In this document: in pieces, positions 1 to 6,037 of the stretch
How positions within the stretch are numbered: the stretch's first letter is position 1
Layout: every line of letters begins with the position of its first letter
Assembly: GCA_947486505.1 (NCBI GenBank)
Contig: CANKTT010000074.1
Coordinates: forward strand, 1-7,032
DNA: 7,032 nt
DNA from: Actinomycetota bacterium
GTDB taxonomy: Bacteria > Actinomycetota > Actinomycetes > S36-B12 > UBA5976
Direction of reading: 5' to 3'
Position numbers and translations under genes: made by a program
The notes under the pieces: generated by a model
Told to the model about the DNA's origin: nothing
The model's database searches: none
What the model saw: the letters and a program-made list of their open reading frames with translations, nothing else

Positions 1-5
1 GCGCA

Positions 6-2741
6 TCAGCCACCACCTTCAGTGTTTCCGGCAGATGCAGCTTTTGGATTACTTAAGTCATAGCGATCGATTGCTTCCTGCACTCGCTCGGTAGGAATTT
101 CGCCACGCTTTGCCAACATTGCCAAGGCTTGAACGGTAATGCTTTGGGCATCAACTAAGAAGTGGCGGCGAAGTGCGCCGCGAGTATCTGACATACCCCA
201 ACCATCAGTACCTAGAGAAACAAAATCATTTGGCACCCAGTCGCGAATCTGATCTTGAACGGCGCGCATGAAATCCGAAACTGCAACTACCGGACCCTCA
301 GTACCGGTTAGTTTTTCAGTGACCCAACTGACCTTTGGTGAATCAGATGGATTTAGGAAATTATGGCGATCTGTTGCAAGTCCATCGCGACGCAGTTCAT
401 TCCAGGAAGTTACTGACCAAACGTCAGCGCTGACGCCCCAGTCTTCGCGCAGGAGTTTCTGTGCTTCCAAGGCCCATGGAACTGAAACGCCGGAGGCAAG
501 AAGTTGGGTACGCGGCCCCTTGGCATCTGCATCTGGCGCAAGTAAGTACATTCCGCGCAGGATGCCGTCAGTATCAACGCCAGCAGGCTCGACAGGTTGC
601 ACGTAAGGCTCGTTATAAACCGTGAGGTAGTAATAAATGTTTTCAGGGTTTTCGCCATACATCCGGCGCAGACCATCACGAACAATGTGACCGATCTCAA
701 AACCATATGCCGGGTCGTAACTAACTACAGCTGGGTTAGTCGCCGCAAGCAGATGTGAGTGACCATCTTCGTGCTGCAGTCCCTCGCCGTTGAGAGTGGT
801 ACGGCCAGCAGTTGCGCCTAATACAAAGCCGCGAGCCATCTGATCTCCAGCTAACCAGAATGAATCACCTGTGCGCTGGAAACCAAACATTGAATAGAAA
901 ATGTAGATCGGAATCATTGGTTCGTTATGCGTTGCATAGGAAGTTGCAACTGCGGTCCAGGAAGCGACAGATCCCGCTTCATTGATTCCTTCGTGCAGAA
1001 TCTGACCGATTTCCGATTCCTTGTAAGAAAGCATCAAGTCTCGGTCAACCGACATGTATTGCTGACCATGCGGTGAGTAGATCTTCAAGGTAGGGAAGAA
1101 GCTGTCCATTCCGAAAGTGCGTGCTTCATCCGGAATGATCGGAACGATTCGCTTACCGATGTTTTCATCACGAACTAATTCGCGCAGTAATCTCACAAAC
1201 GCCATCGTGGTCGCTACCGGTTGGTTACCAGAACCAGCACTCATGTCTTTGTAGGTTTCAATTCCTGGAAGAGTCAGAGCCTTAGTGGTGGTTCGACGTG
1301 ATGGAACGTAGCCACCGAGTGCCCTACGACGTTCATGCATGTATTCGATGTGCTCGTGATTCTCACCTGGGTGATAATACGGCGGCAACTTGTCATCAAG
1401 GTCTGCGTCCGAGATTGGAATCTGCAAACGATCACGGAAAACCGCTAAGTCTTCATGAGTCAGTTTCTTCATCTGGTGCGTGGCATTGCGGCCTTCGAAG
1501 TGTGAACCTAAAGTCCAACCCTTGATGGTCTTTGCCAAAATTACTGTTGGCTGACCAGTGTGCGCTTCAGCTGCTGCGTAAGCGGCATACATCTTTTTGT
1601 AGTCATGGCCACCACGCTTTAGATTCCAGACCTGTTCGTCTGACCAGCCTTCGACCATAGCTTTAGTGCGAGGATCGCGACCAAAGAAATTATCGCGAAC
1701 AAAGCCACCATTTTCAGTCTTGTAAGTCTGGAAGTCACCATCTGGTGTGCGGTTCATTAAGTTAACGAGAGCACCTTCGTTGTCGATGGCGAGCAATTCA
1801 TCCCACTCACGACCCCAAACAACCTTGATGACATTCCAGCCAGCGCCACGGAAGTGCGATTCAAGTTCTTGAATAATTTTTCCATTACCGCGAACTGGTC
1901 CATCAAGGCGCTGCAAGTTGCAGTTAATTACAAAAGTTAAGTTGTCGAGTTCTTCGCGAGCTGCGATTCCGATCGCGCCTAATGATTCTGGCTCATCCAT
2001 TTCGCCATCGCCCAAGAACGCCCACACCCGCTGTTGGGAAGTGTCCTTGATCCCACGATGGTGCAAGTACCTATTGAAGCGTGCTTGGTAAATCGCGTTC
2101 ATTGGCCCAAGACCCATTGACACAGTAGGGAACTGCCAGAAATCTGGCATCAAACGTGGATGCGGGTAACTTGGTAAACCATTTGGCGCAGCTGATAGTT
2201 CTTGACGGAAGCCATCAAGGCGATTGGTGCTTAAGCGTCCTTCAAGAAAAGCACGGGCATACATTCCAGGGGATGCGTGACCTTGGAAGAAAACTTGATC
2301 GCCGCCACCTTCATGGTCTGGGCCGCGGAAGAAGTGATTGAAACCAACTTCATAAAGTGACGCACTTGATGCGTAGGTAGAGATGTGTCCGCCGACGCCG
2401 ATACCTGGTCGCTGAGCTCGATGCACCAACATCGCAGCGTTCCACCTGATGTAAGCACGAATTCGCCGCTCAATGGTTTCGTCACCAGGAAAATCTGGTT
2501 CACGATCTGGGGAAATAGTGTTTATGTAGTCAGTGCTGCGAAGGCTTGGAACGCCAACATTCTTTTCAGAAGAGTGACGCAATAGCGACAACATGATGTG
2601 CCGAGCGCGCTGTTCTCCATGTGTTGCGATTAAGGCATCAAGTGACTCGATCCATTCCCGAGTTTCTTCAGGATTTACATCTACGTACTGGGTAGGTAGG
2701 CCGCCAGCTATCAGCGAATCCCGATCTGGTGTGGTGGTCAC
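6..2741 (-). CDS. aceE: Pyruvate dehydrogenase E1 component, homodimeric type
   Basis: This 911-residue protein is the thiamine-diphosphate-dependent E1 subunit of the cytosolic pyruvate dehydrogenase complex. It decarboxylates pyruvate and passes the acetyl group to the lipoyl E2. Length and motifs fit the homodimeric AceE family (about 890-930 aa), not the alpha/beta type. The ThDP/Mg motif is visible as GDGE (about 244-247) with NCN (273-275). Family-conserved stretches include GGHIS (118-122), GFNHFFRG (133-140), FFQGHASPG (151-159), GRNATHQ (418-423+), PDEARTFGM (538-546), EGINEAG (584-590) and GLQHEDGHS (654-662), which cover the positions of known catalytic His and Glu residues in E. 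coli AceE. The start is GTG (complement of 2739-2741), with an AAGGTAGG-type ribosome site about 9 nt upstream; the N-terminus is typical of actinobacterial AceE. The stop is complete at 6-8. The gene is transcribed divergently from DUF3052. No E2 or E3 gene is in the window. Confidence 0.97.
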   Translation of the reverse strand: MTTTPDRDSLIAGGLPTQYVDVNPEETREWIESLDALIATHGEQRARHIMLSLLRHSSEKNVGVPSLRSTDYINTISPDREPDFPGDETIERRIRAYIRWNAAMLVHRAQRPGIGVGGHISTYASSASLYEVGFNHFFRGPDHEGGGDQVFFQGHASPGMYARAFLEGRLSTNRLDGFRQELSAAPNGLPSYPHPRLMPDFWQFPTVSMGLGPMNAIYQARFNRYLHHRGIKDTSQQRVWAFLGDGEMDEPESLGAIGIAAREELDNLTFVINCNLQRLDGPVRGNGKIIQELESHFRGAGWNVIKVVWGREWDELLAIDNEGALVNLMNRTPDGDFQTYKTENGGFVRDNFFGRDPRTKAMVEGWSDEQVWNLKRGGHDYKKMYAAYAAAEAHTGQPTVILAKTIKGWTLGSHFEGRNATHQMKKLTHEDLAVFRDRLQIPISDADLDDKLPPYYHPGENHEHIEYMHERRRALGGYVPSRRTTTKALTLPGIETYKDMSAGSGNQPVATTMAFVRLLRELVRDENIGKRIVPIIPDEARTFGMDSFFPTLKIYSPHGQQYMSVDRDLMLSYKESEIGQILHEGINEAGSVASWTAVATSYATHNEPMIPIYIFYSMFGFQRTGDSFWLAGDQMARGFVLGATAGRTTLNGEGLQHEDGHSHLLAATNPAVVSYDPAYGFEIGHIVRDGLRRMYGENPENIYYYLTVYNEPYVQPVEPAGVDTDGILRGMYLLAPDADAKGPRTQLLASGVSVPWALEAQKLLREDWGVSADVWSVTSWNELRRDGLATDRHNFLNPSDSPKVSWVTEKLTGTEGPVVAVSDFMRAVQDQIRDWVPNDFVSLGTDGWGMSDTRGALRRHFLVDAQSITVQALAMLAKRGEIPTERVQEAIDRYDLSNPKAASAGNTEGGG

Positions 2742-2893
2742 GGTTACTTACCTACCTTAAATTTGATCGGCTATTTCACCTCCTATTGTGTCTGATGCCG
2801 TCGATATTGCGTCAGCCGAGTCCTTGCTAGTAACAAATTTATTTTGGCAATTCGGTGATTGCAGTTGCCTTTTGGCCATTCCTCAGGTGGACT
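2742..2893. promoter_or_regulatory. Divergent control region between aceE and the DUF3052 gene
   Basis: These 152 bp must hold the promoters of aceE (leftward) and of the DUF3052-ahpE side (rightward). Visible elements are an imperfect dyad, CTGATGC at 2792-2798 against GCGTCAG at 2809-2815 (10-bp spacer, one mismatch), which could be an operator; a perfect AGGAGGTGA on the minus strand (2776-2784); and an AT-rich patch at 2831-2846. A weak rightward promoter can be proposed: TTGCGT at 2808-2813, then 17 bp, then TAACAA at 2831-2836. No convincing -35/-10 pair was found for aceE. AGGTGG at 2885-2890 is the likely ribosome site for the DUF3052 gene. The existence of promoters follows from the gene layout; the specific boxes are tentative. 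Confidence 0.5.
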
Positions 2894-3313
2894 ATGACTG
2901 TGAGTTCACAAGAAAGCGCCCTAGCAGGGCTGGCTGGCAAGTTTGGTTTGGGTGAAGGACTCGTAGTCCAAGAGCTTGGATTCGATACCGATTGCGATCA
3001 GATGGTCTCTGATGCCATTGCATCAGTTGCCGAATTAGTTGATGAAACCTATGACGATGTTGTTGACGCAGTCCTACTGTGGTGGCGTGATGATGACGGC
3101 GACTTGGTAGATGCGTTGGTGGATGCTCTTGGTCCGCTTGCCGACAGTGGAGTTATCTGGCTAATGACGCCAAAGCCAGGTCGTGATGGACATGTTGAGC
3201 CAGAAGACATTGCAGATGCGGCGCCAACTTCAGGATTGCAGGCAACCAGTCACATAAACGCTGCACCAGAATGGCAGGGCACTCGGTTAGTCGCACCAAA
3301 ATCACGCCGTTAA
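2894..3313 (+). CDS. DUF3052 family protein (function unknown)
   Basis: This is a 139-residue acidic protein of the actinobacterial DUF3052 family; no biochemical function is established. Family hallmarks seen are LAGKFGLGEGLVVQELG (about 13-29), the acidic core VVDAVLLWWRDDDGDLVDAL (about 56-75), the hydrophobic stretch SGVIWLMTPKPGRDGHVEP (85-103) and the tail SHINAAPEWQGTRLVAPK (119-136). It has no signal peptide or clear membrane segment, so it is probably cytosolic. An in-frame ATG lies upstream at 2855, but ATG 2894 is preferred: AGGTGG sits just before it, and homologues start close to this point, whereas the 13 extra residues (rich in W and F) do not look like family sequence. It is divergent from aceE and 49 bp upstream of ahpE, an arrangement also known around Rv2238c-Rv2241 in Mycobacterium tuberculosis, which hints at a link with central metabolism or redox state. 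Confidence 0.92.
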   Translation: MTVSSQESALAGLAGKFGLGEGLVVQELGFDTDCDQMVSDAIASVAELVDETYDDVVDAVLLWWRDDDGDLVDALVDALGPLADSGVIWLMTPKPGRDGHVEPEDIADAAPTSGLQATSHINAAPEWQGTRLVAPKSRR

Positions 3314-3317
3314 TAAT

Positions 3318-3362
3318 TTCGATTTACAAATCTAATATCCAAAACAAAGAAATGAGAAAATC
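3318..3362 (+). promoter_or_regulatory. Possible ahpE promoter and weak ribosome site
   Basis: The AT-rich gap between the DUF3052 stop and ahpE contains TAATAT at 3333-3338, a good -10 hexamer. It would place the transcription start near 3345, about 18 nt before the ahpE ATG. No good -35 sequence is visible at 17 bp. The purine stretch ATGAGAAAA (3352-3360) is a poor Shine-Dalgarno match but the only candidate. ahpE could equally be co-transcribed with the DUF3052 gene. Confidence 0.3.
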
Positions 3363-3821
3363 ATGTCGTTAGAAGTTGGTCAAGAAGCCCCAGATTTCAC
3401 GCTACAAAATCAGTTCGGTGAAGATGTGAAGCTTTCTGATTTCCGTGGCAAACAAAACGTCGTTCTTGTTTTCTACCCAATGGCTTTCACTGGAATTTGC
3501 ACCGGCGAGCTTTGCGAAATTCGTGATCAGAGTCCAGCTTTTGTTAGCGACGATGTTCAGGTTTTGGGGATCTCTTGCGACACCTCGGCATCCTTAAAAG
3601 TTTTCGCGGAACAAGAAAAATTGGATTACCCGCTGCTGTCTGACTTCTGGCCACACGGTGAAGTTTCCAAGGCTTACGGTTCATTCTTTGAGCCAAGAGG
3701 CTTTTCAATGCGCGGTACCTTTGTGATCGACAAGGCAGGCATCCTGCGCTGGTCAGTAGTTAATGGTCCAGGCGATGCCCGCAATACCGAAGAGTACAAG
3801 CAGGCACTAGCGTCCCTGTAA
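3363..3821 (+). CDS. ahpE: AhpE/BCP-type peroxiredoxin
   Basis: This is a 152-residue thioredoxin-fold peroxiredoxin that reduces H2O2, organic peroxides or peroxynitrite in the cytosol. The active-site signature PMAFTGIC (39-46) gives Pro39, Thr43 and peroxidatic Cys46; Arg117 in RGTFVID completes the catalytic set. The block [18 protein letters not shown] (89-106) and the overall length are very close to M. tuberculosis AhpE (Rv2238c). Unlike that one-Cys enzyme, this protein has a second cysteine at residue 51, in GELCEIRD, at the Cp+5 position used as resolving cysteine in E. coli BCP, plus a third at 72. It could therefore work as an atypical 2-Cys enzyme, which is inference. The gene lies behind DUF3052 and ends just before a strong GC-rich hairpin. 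The start is well placed, since [10 protein letters not shown] follows directly as in homologues. Confidence 0.95.
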   Translation: MSLEVGQEAPDFTLQNQFGEDVKLSDFRGKQNVVLVFYPMAFTGICTGELCEIRDQSPAFVSDDVQVLGISCDTSASLKVFAEQEKLDYPLLSDFWPHGEVSKAYGSFFEPRGFSMRGTFVIDKAGILRWSVVNGPGDARNTEEYKQALASL

Positions 3822-3828
3822 ATTCGGA

Positions 3829-3861
3829 CAGTTCGCCAAAAGATGCGGACTTGTCGAACTG
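3829..3861 (+). repeat. Inverted repeat in the ahpE 3' untranslated region
   Basis: CAGTTCG at 3829-3835 and CGAACTG at 3855-3861 form a perfect 7-bp stem around a 19-nt loop, starting 8 bases after the ahpE stop. It lies upstream of the main terminator hairpin. Together they give ahpE a structured 3' end of about 100 nt. No function can be assigned. Confidence 0.4.
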
Positions 3862-3874
3862 GGTGTGAAATTGG

Positions 3875-3919
3875 AGGGCCACGGCCGGTGTAGACCCGAG
3901 ACTCACCGGCCGTGGTTCT
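3875..3919 (+). terminator. Strong hairpin terminator after ahpE
   Basis: CCACGGCCGGTG (3879-3890) and CACCGGCCGTGG (3904-3915) form a perfect 12-bp GC-rich stem around a 13-nt loop. It can be extended outward by G-U and A-U pairs to about 3875/3919. TTCTTTACCTT follows the 3' arm, an imperfect T-tract. It probably ends the DUF3052/ahpE transcript before the tRNA promoter. Being nearly symmetrical, it could also act as a transcription barrier in the other direction. Confidence 0.75.
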
Positions 3920-3956
3920 TTACCTTCTCGGGTCATTGCCAACCCCCACATTCGAT

Positions 3957-3985
3957 TTCTAACTTTTCCAAACCTTAGATAGGGT
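3957..3985 (+). promoter_or_regulatory. Candidate tRNA-Val promoter
   Basis: TAGGGT at 3980-3985 is a plausible -10 box, ending 13 bp before the first tRNA base, which leaves room for a short 5' leader of about 7 nt. The -35 at 17-bp spacing would be TTCTAA (3957-3962), a weak match. The call rests mainly on position: after the ahpE terminator and before the tRNA. Confidence 0.35.
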
Positions 3986-3998
3986 AGGGAAGCACGTA

Positions 3999-4072
3999 GG
4001 GCGCTTAGCTCAGTTGGCTAGAGCATCTCGTTTACACCGAGAGGGTCAGGGGTTCGAGTCCCTTAGCGCCCA
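3999..4072 (+). tRNA. tRNA-Val, anticodon TAC
   Basis: A complete 74-nt cloverleaf is present. The acceptor arm is GGGCGCT (3999-4005) with AGCGCCC (4065-4071) and discriminator A at 4072. The D-arm is GCTC/GAGC with an AGTTGGCTA loop. The anticodon stem is TCTCG/CGAGA (4026-4030 and 4038-4042) around loop TTTACAC, giving anticodon TAC at 4033-4035 (reads GUA and, if the wobble U is modified, other valine codons). The T-arm is AGGGG-TTCGAGT-CCCTT, with one G-U pair. CCA is not encoded, so it must be added after transcription. The gene is transcribed alone and followed at once by an intrinsic terminator. Confidence 0.97.
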
Positions 4073-4081
4073 CTGCAACGG

Positions 4082-4108
4082 AAATACCCCCGCAAGGGGG
4101 TATTTTTT
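4082..4108 (+). terminator. Intrinsic terminator of tRNA-Val
   Basis: AAATACCCCC (4082-4091) and GGGGGTATTT (4096-4105) form a perfect 10-bp stem closed by a GCAA tetraloop (GNRA type). The T-run 4103-4108 overlaps the 3' arm. This is a textbook Rho-independent terminator, 9 nt after the tRNA. It isolates the tRNA from vapBC. Confidence 0.95.
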
Positions 4109-4122
4109 GTCTCAGCCAGAAT

Positions 4123-4152
4123 TACACACGCTAGGTGTATGCTATGTGTATG
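4123..4152 (+). promoter_or_regulatory. vapBC promoter/operator with tandem 11-bp repeats
   Basis: CTAGGTGTATG (4131-4141) is followed directly by CTATGTGTATG (4142-4152); the units differ by one base and the second ends on the vapB start codon. Upstream TACACA (4123-4128) is the exact inverse of TGTGTA (4145-4150), and TACAC also faces GTGTA at 4135-4139. TATGCT (4138-4143) can serve as a -10 box, which would put the transcription start at or near ATG 4150, giving a leaderless mRNA. Repeats spaced by one helical turn across the promoter are what a VapBC complex would bind for autorepression. The repeats are seen; the operator role is inferred. Confidence 0.6.
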
Positions 4153-4359
4153 AGTCGAACCAACATAGATCTCGATGACGAGCTGGTGGAAATTGTGATG
4201 AATCGATTTAACTTGCCAACTAAAAAGAGTGCAGTCGAAATGGCTCTACGCCGATTGGTTGAAGAGACGGACCAGATGAAGCTGATCGACAGCATTTTCG
4301 GCATTGGCTGGGATGGACCAGCAGACGGCATCTTCACAGATGAGGTTCCAAAATGGTAA
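4150..4359 (+). CDS. vapB: VapB-family antitoxin
   Basis: This 69-residue antitoxin belongs to a type II system. The N-terminus SRTNIDLDDELVEIVMNRF is the ribbon-helix-helix DNA-binding part of the VapB family that begins (M)RTNIDLDDEL. The middle, KKSAVEMALRRLVEE (about 25-39), is the conserved second helix. The tail, FGIGWDGPADGIF followed by a short Trp-ending end, should wrap around and block the toxin. It should neutralise VapC and, with VapC, repress the operon. The start at 4150 is chosen from homologues and the possible leaderless promoter. ATG 4144 is a real alternative, since AGGTG (4133-4137) lies 6 nt before it, and GTG 4135 is less likely. The stop overlaps the vapC start by 7 bp (ATGGTAA), implying coupled translation. 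Confidence 0.88.
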   Translation: MSRTNIDLDDELVEIVMNRFNLPTKKSAVEMALRRLVEETDQMKLIDSIFGIGWDGPADGIFTDEVPKW

Positions 4360-4769
4360 CTAGGTATCTCGTTGATACGAGCGTTTGGGTAAACGTTCTT
4401 AGGGGTGATGCGGTTACTCGTGAGCGCATGAGTTCCCTCACGAAAAAAGGTAGTTCGATAGTTATGTGCGAACCCGTAGCCATGGAGTTACTTGCGGGGG
4501 CTCGGAAACACGAAGTCCTAGCGATAAACGAATTCCTGGACCGTTTCGCCTCATTGGAATTTGATACCCTGCATGACTTTAGAACCGCAGGCGAAATACG
4601 AAGGCAACTTTCTTGGCAGGGTAAGACCGTTAAAAGTGTCGTAGATTGCATGATCGCAGTACTTGCCTTGACCAACGAGGAAATTGTAATTGTCCACAAT
4701 GATTCAGATTTTGAATTGTTGGCTTCCACGTTAAACATCAGACACGAACGTTGGGACCTAGCAGCCTGA
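4353..4769 (+). CDS. vapC: VapC-family PIN-domain ribonuclease toxin
   Basis: This 138-residue PIN-domain toxin is an Mg2+-dependent ribonuclease that stops translation when freed from VapB. All usual acidic residues are present: Asp8 in YLVDTSVW, Glu45 in EPVAMELLAG (40-49), Asp98 in SVVDCMIA (95-102), and Asp117/Asp119 in HNDSDFELLA (115-124). The toxin therefore appears intact and full length (family about 125-145 aa). Known VapC targets include tRNA anticodon loops and 23S rRNA; this one's target cannot be read from sequence. The gene overlaps vapB by 7 bp, and the module sits directly behind the tRNA-Val terminator, a usual place for accessory insertions. Codon use, with AGG, GGG and ATA-type codons, looks a little less biased than in neighbouring genes, weakly supporting transfer. 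Confidence 0.93.
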   Translation: MVTRYLVDTSVWVNVLRGDAVTRERMSSLTKKGSSIVMCEPVAMELLAGARKHEVLAINEFLDRFASLEFDTLHDFRTAGEIRRQLSWQGKTVKSVVDCMIAVLALTNEEIVIVHNDSDFELLASTLNIRHERWDLAA

Positions 4770-4844
4770 CCTTTCTCGACTCGTTCCTGATTAGAGGTAG
4801 TCTGGCTTTGTTCGTTGAATAACTAAACAATTCTGGGAGTAAAA

Positions 4845-5594
4845 ATGGCCGTGACTGCAAGCCCTGACCAGCAACAAGCATTGCTGGACTTGCAGGGCCT
4901 TGACACCAAAATCCTTCAGCTGGCGCACAAGCGAGCAGGATTACCTGAAATTTCTGCGGCCCTAGATTTAGAAGTTGAACTGGGCTCAATAAAGATGCGT
5001 TTAGTTGCTGCGCAAACTGAAGCCTCGGATTTAAAGCTAAATCAACTAAAGGCCGAATCTGATGTAGAGCAAGTTGTAGCAAGGTCACGTCGGGATCAAG
5101 AGCGATTAGATTCAGGTGCGGTTTCTGCGCCTAAAGAACTTGAAAGTTTGCAGCACGAGATTGGCACTTTGGCTAAGCGGCAAGCAGAACTTGAAGACAT
5201 TGAACTTGAAATCATGCAGGCATATGAAAATGCTCAGCAAGCGGTGACTGACTTGCTTGCCAATGAAATTGAAACCACCGAAAAGCTTTCAACTCTTGCC
5301 CAGACTCGAGACGACTTGTTTGCTGACATTGATTTTGAAGTAATTTCACTAACAAATCAGCGCACCGAAATTGCAAACGGTTTGCCAGCAGATTTGATCG
5401 CGCTTTATGACAAGATCCGCACAGATCAAGGCGGTGTTGGCGCGGCACTGATTCATCGGGGTTCTTGCCAGGGCTGCCATATAACAATTGACGCACAAGA
5501 AATTGATCAAATCCGAAAAATGGCGGCAGATGCAATTGCTCGATGTGATCAGTGCCGCCGAATTTTAATTCGCACTGCGGAGTCAGGTCTGTGA
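4845..5594 (+). CDS. Coiled-coil C4-type zinc-ribbon protein
   Basis: This 249-residue protein is almost entirely helical: residues about 5-180 are rich in E, Q, K, L and A with heptad-like spacing, predicting a long antiparallel coiled coil. A C-terminal zinc ribbon follows, Cys208-x2-Cys211 (SCQGCH) and Cys234-x2-Cys237 (RCDQCR). This matches the zf-RING_7/CT398-like family, of which M. tuberculosis Rv2229c is a member. Its exact function is unsettled; a nucleic-acid or protein scaffold role is suggested by the architecture. It is likely cytosolic. The ribosome site GGGAG (4835-4839) is 5 nt before ATG 4845. The gene opens a probable operon: its stop overlaps the RNase HI GTG start by 4 bp, an arrangement conserved in actinobacteria. 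Confidence 0.92.
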   Translation: MAVTASPDQQQALLDLQGLDTKILQLAHKRAGLPEISAALDLEVELGSIKMRLVAAQTEASDLKLNQLKAESDVEQVVARSRRDQERLDSGAVSAPKELESLQHEIGTLAKRQAELEDIELEIMQAYENAQQAVTDLLANEIETTEKLSTLAQTRDDLFADIDFEVISLTNQRTEIANGLPADLIALYDKIRTDQGGVGAALIHRGSCQGCHITIDAQEIDQIRKMAADAIARCDQCRRILIRTAESGL

Positions 5595-6028
5595 CTCATT
5601 TTGTAATGGAAGCCGACGGAGCCTCAAGGGGAAATCCAGGACATGCTTCTTATGGAACGGTCATCAGAAATGTAAACACTGGGGAAGTGGTCGCTGAACG
5701 TGCAGCCGTCTTGGGCCATGCGACCAACAATGTTGCGGAATACAGCGGACTAGTAGCTGGCCTGAATGTGATTGCTGAACTTGATCCAGACGCTTTGGTC
5801 GAAGTCCGTATGGATAGCAAATTAGTTGTTGAGCAAATGTCTGGTCGCTGGAAAATCAAAAGTCCAGATATGCAAAAACTTGCGCTCGAAGCTCGAGAAA
5901 TTCTGCCTTATGGAAACGTCACCTATACCTGGATCCCGCGCGAAGACAATAAGCACGCTGATGCTCTAGCTAACGAAGCACTGGACACCCACCTTGCTGG
6001 TGGGTCCGGAATTATCTCTCGTCCTTAG
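5591..6028 (+). CDS. rnhA: Ribonuclease HI, stand-alone domain
   Basis: This 145-residue RNase H fold enzyme should cleave the RNA strand of RNA-DNA hybrids (R-loops, replication primers). The four acidic catalytic residues are recognisable: Asp9 in MEADGASRGNPG, Glu50 in TNNVAEYSGL, Asp75 in RMDSKLVVEQ and Asp124 in KHADALANEA. The start is GTG 5591, sharing GTGA with the stop of the upstream gene; GGAG (5579-5582) lies 8 nt upstream. An ATG at 5552 would add 13 residues unlike RNase H and is rejected. In many actinobacteria (for example Rv2228c) this domain is fused to a C-terminal phosphatase of the histidine-phosphatase superfamily. Here the protein ends shortly after the RNase H domain, with a Gly-rich tail, and yaaA follows 9 bp later. 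Ribonuclease HI of the same subgroup, without the fusion, is the best name. Confidence 0.94.
   Translation: MTHFVMEADGASRGNPGHASYGTVIRNVNTGEVVAERAAVLGHATNNVAEYSGLVAGLNVIAELDPDALVEVRMDSKLVVEQMSGRWKIKSPDMQKLALEAREILPYGNVTYTWIPREDNKHADALANEALDTHLAGGSGIISRP
5983..6007 (+). repeat. Hairpin inside the 3' end of the RNase HI gene
   Basis: CCCACC (5988-5993) and GGTGGG (5999-6004) form a perfect stem around TTGCT, extendable by GGA (5983-5985) with TCC (6005-6007) across a small bulge. It lies about 20 nt before the stop and 30 nt before yaaA. No T-tract follows, so it is not a standard terminator. It might tune read-through, mRNA stability or yaaA translation, or be a by-product of the codons used. 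Confidence 0.35.
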
Positions 6029-6037
6029 TGTTTATCA

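Noticed and set aside
268..2585. Plus-strand open frames and alternative minus-strand frames inside aceE
   Set aside because: They lie over a clearly real 911-residue enzyme, have no family resemblance and no ribosome sites; they are chance frames.
2855..2893. Longer DUF3052 protein from ATG 2855
   Set aside because: The extension is unlike the family N-terminus and the ribosome site AGGTGG sits immediately before ATG 2894.
4135..4149. vapB start at GTG 4135
   Set aside because: It would lie inside the repeat/promoter element and lacks a ribosome site; homologues begin at the RTNIDLDD segment.
4131..4769. Open frames antisense to vapB and vapC
   Set aside because: The sense frames carry full VapB and VapC motifs; the antisense products have no recognisable features.
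4051..4845. Integration site with a duplicated tRNA-Val 3' end flanking vapBC
   Set aside because: No copy of the tRNA T-arm/acceptor sequence was found between vapC and the zinc-ribbon gene, and no integrase is present.
5552..5590. Longer RNase HI from ATG 5552
   Set aside because: The extra 13 residues are the other-frame reading of the zinc-ribbon gene end; GTG 5591 has a ribosome site and the typical 4-bp overlap.
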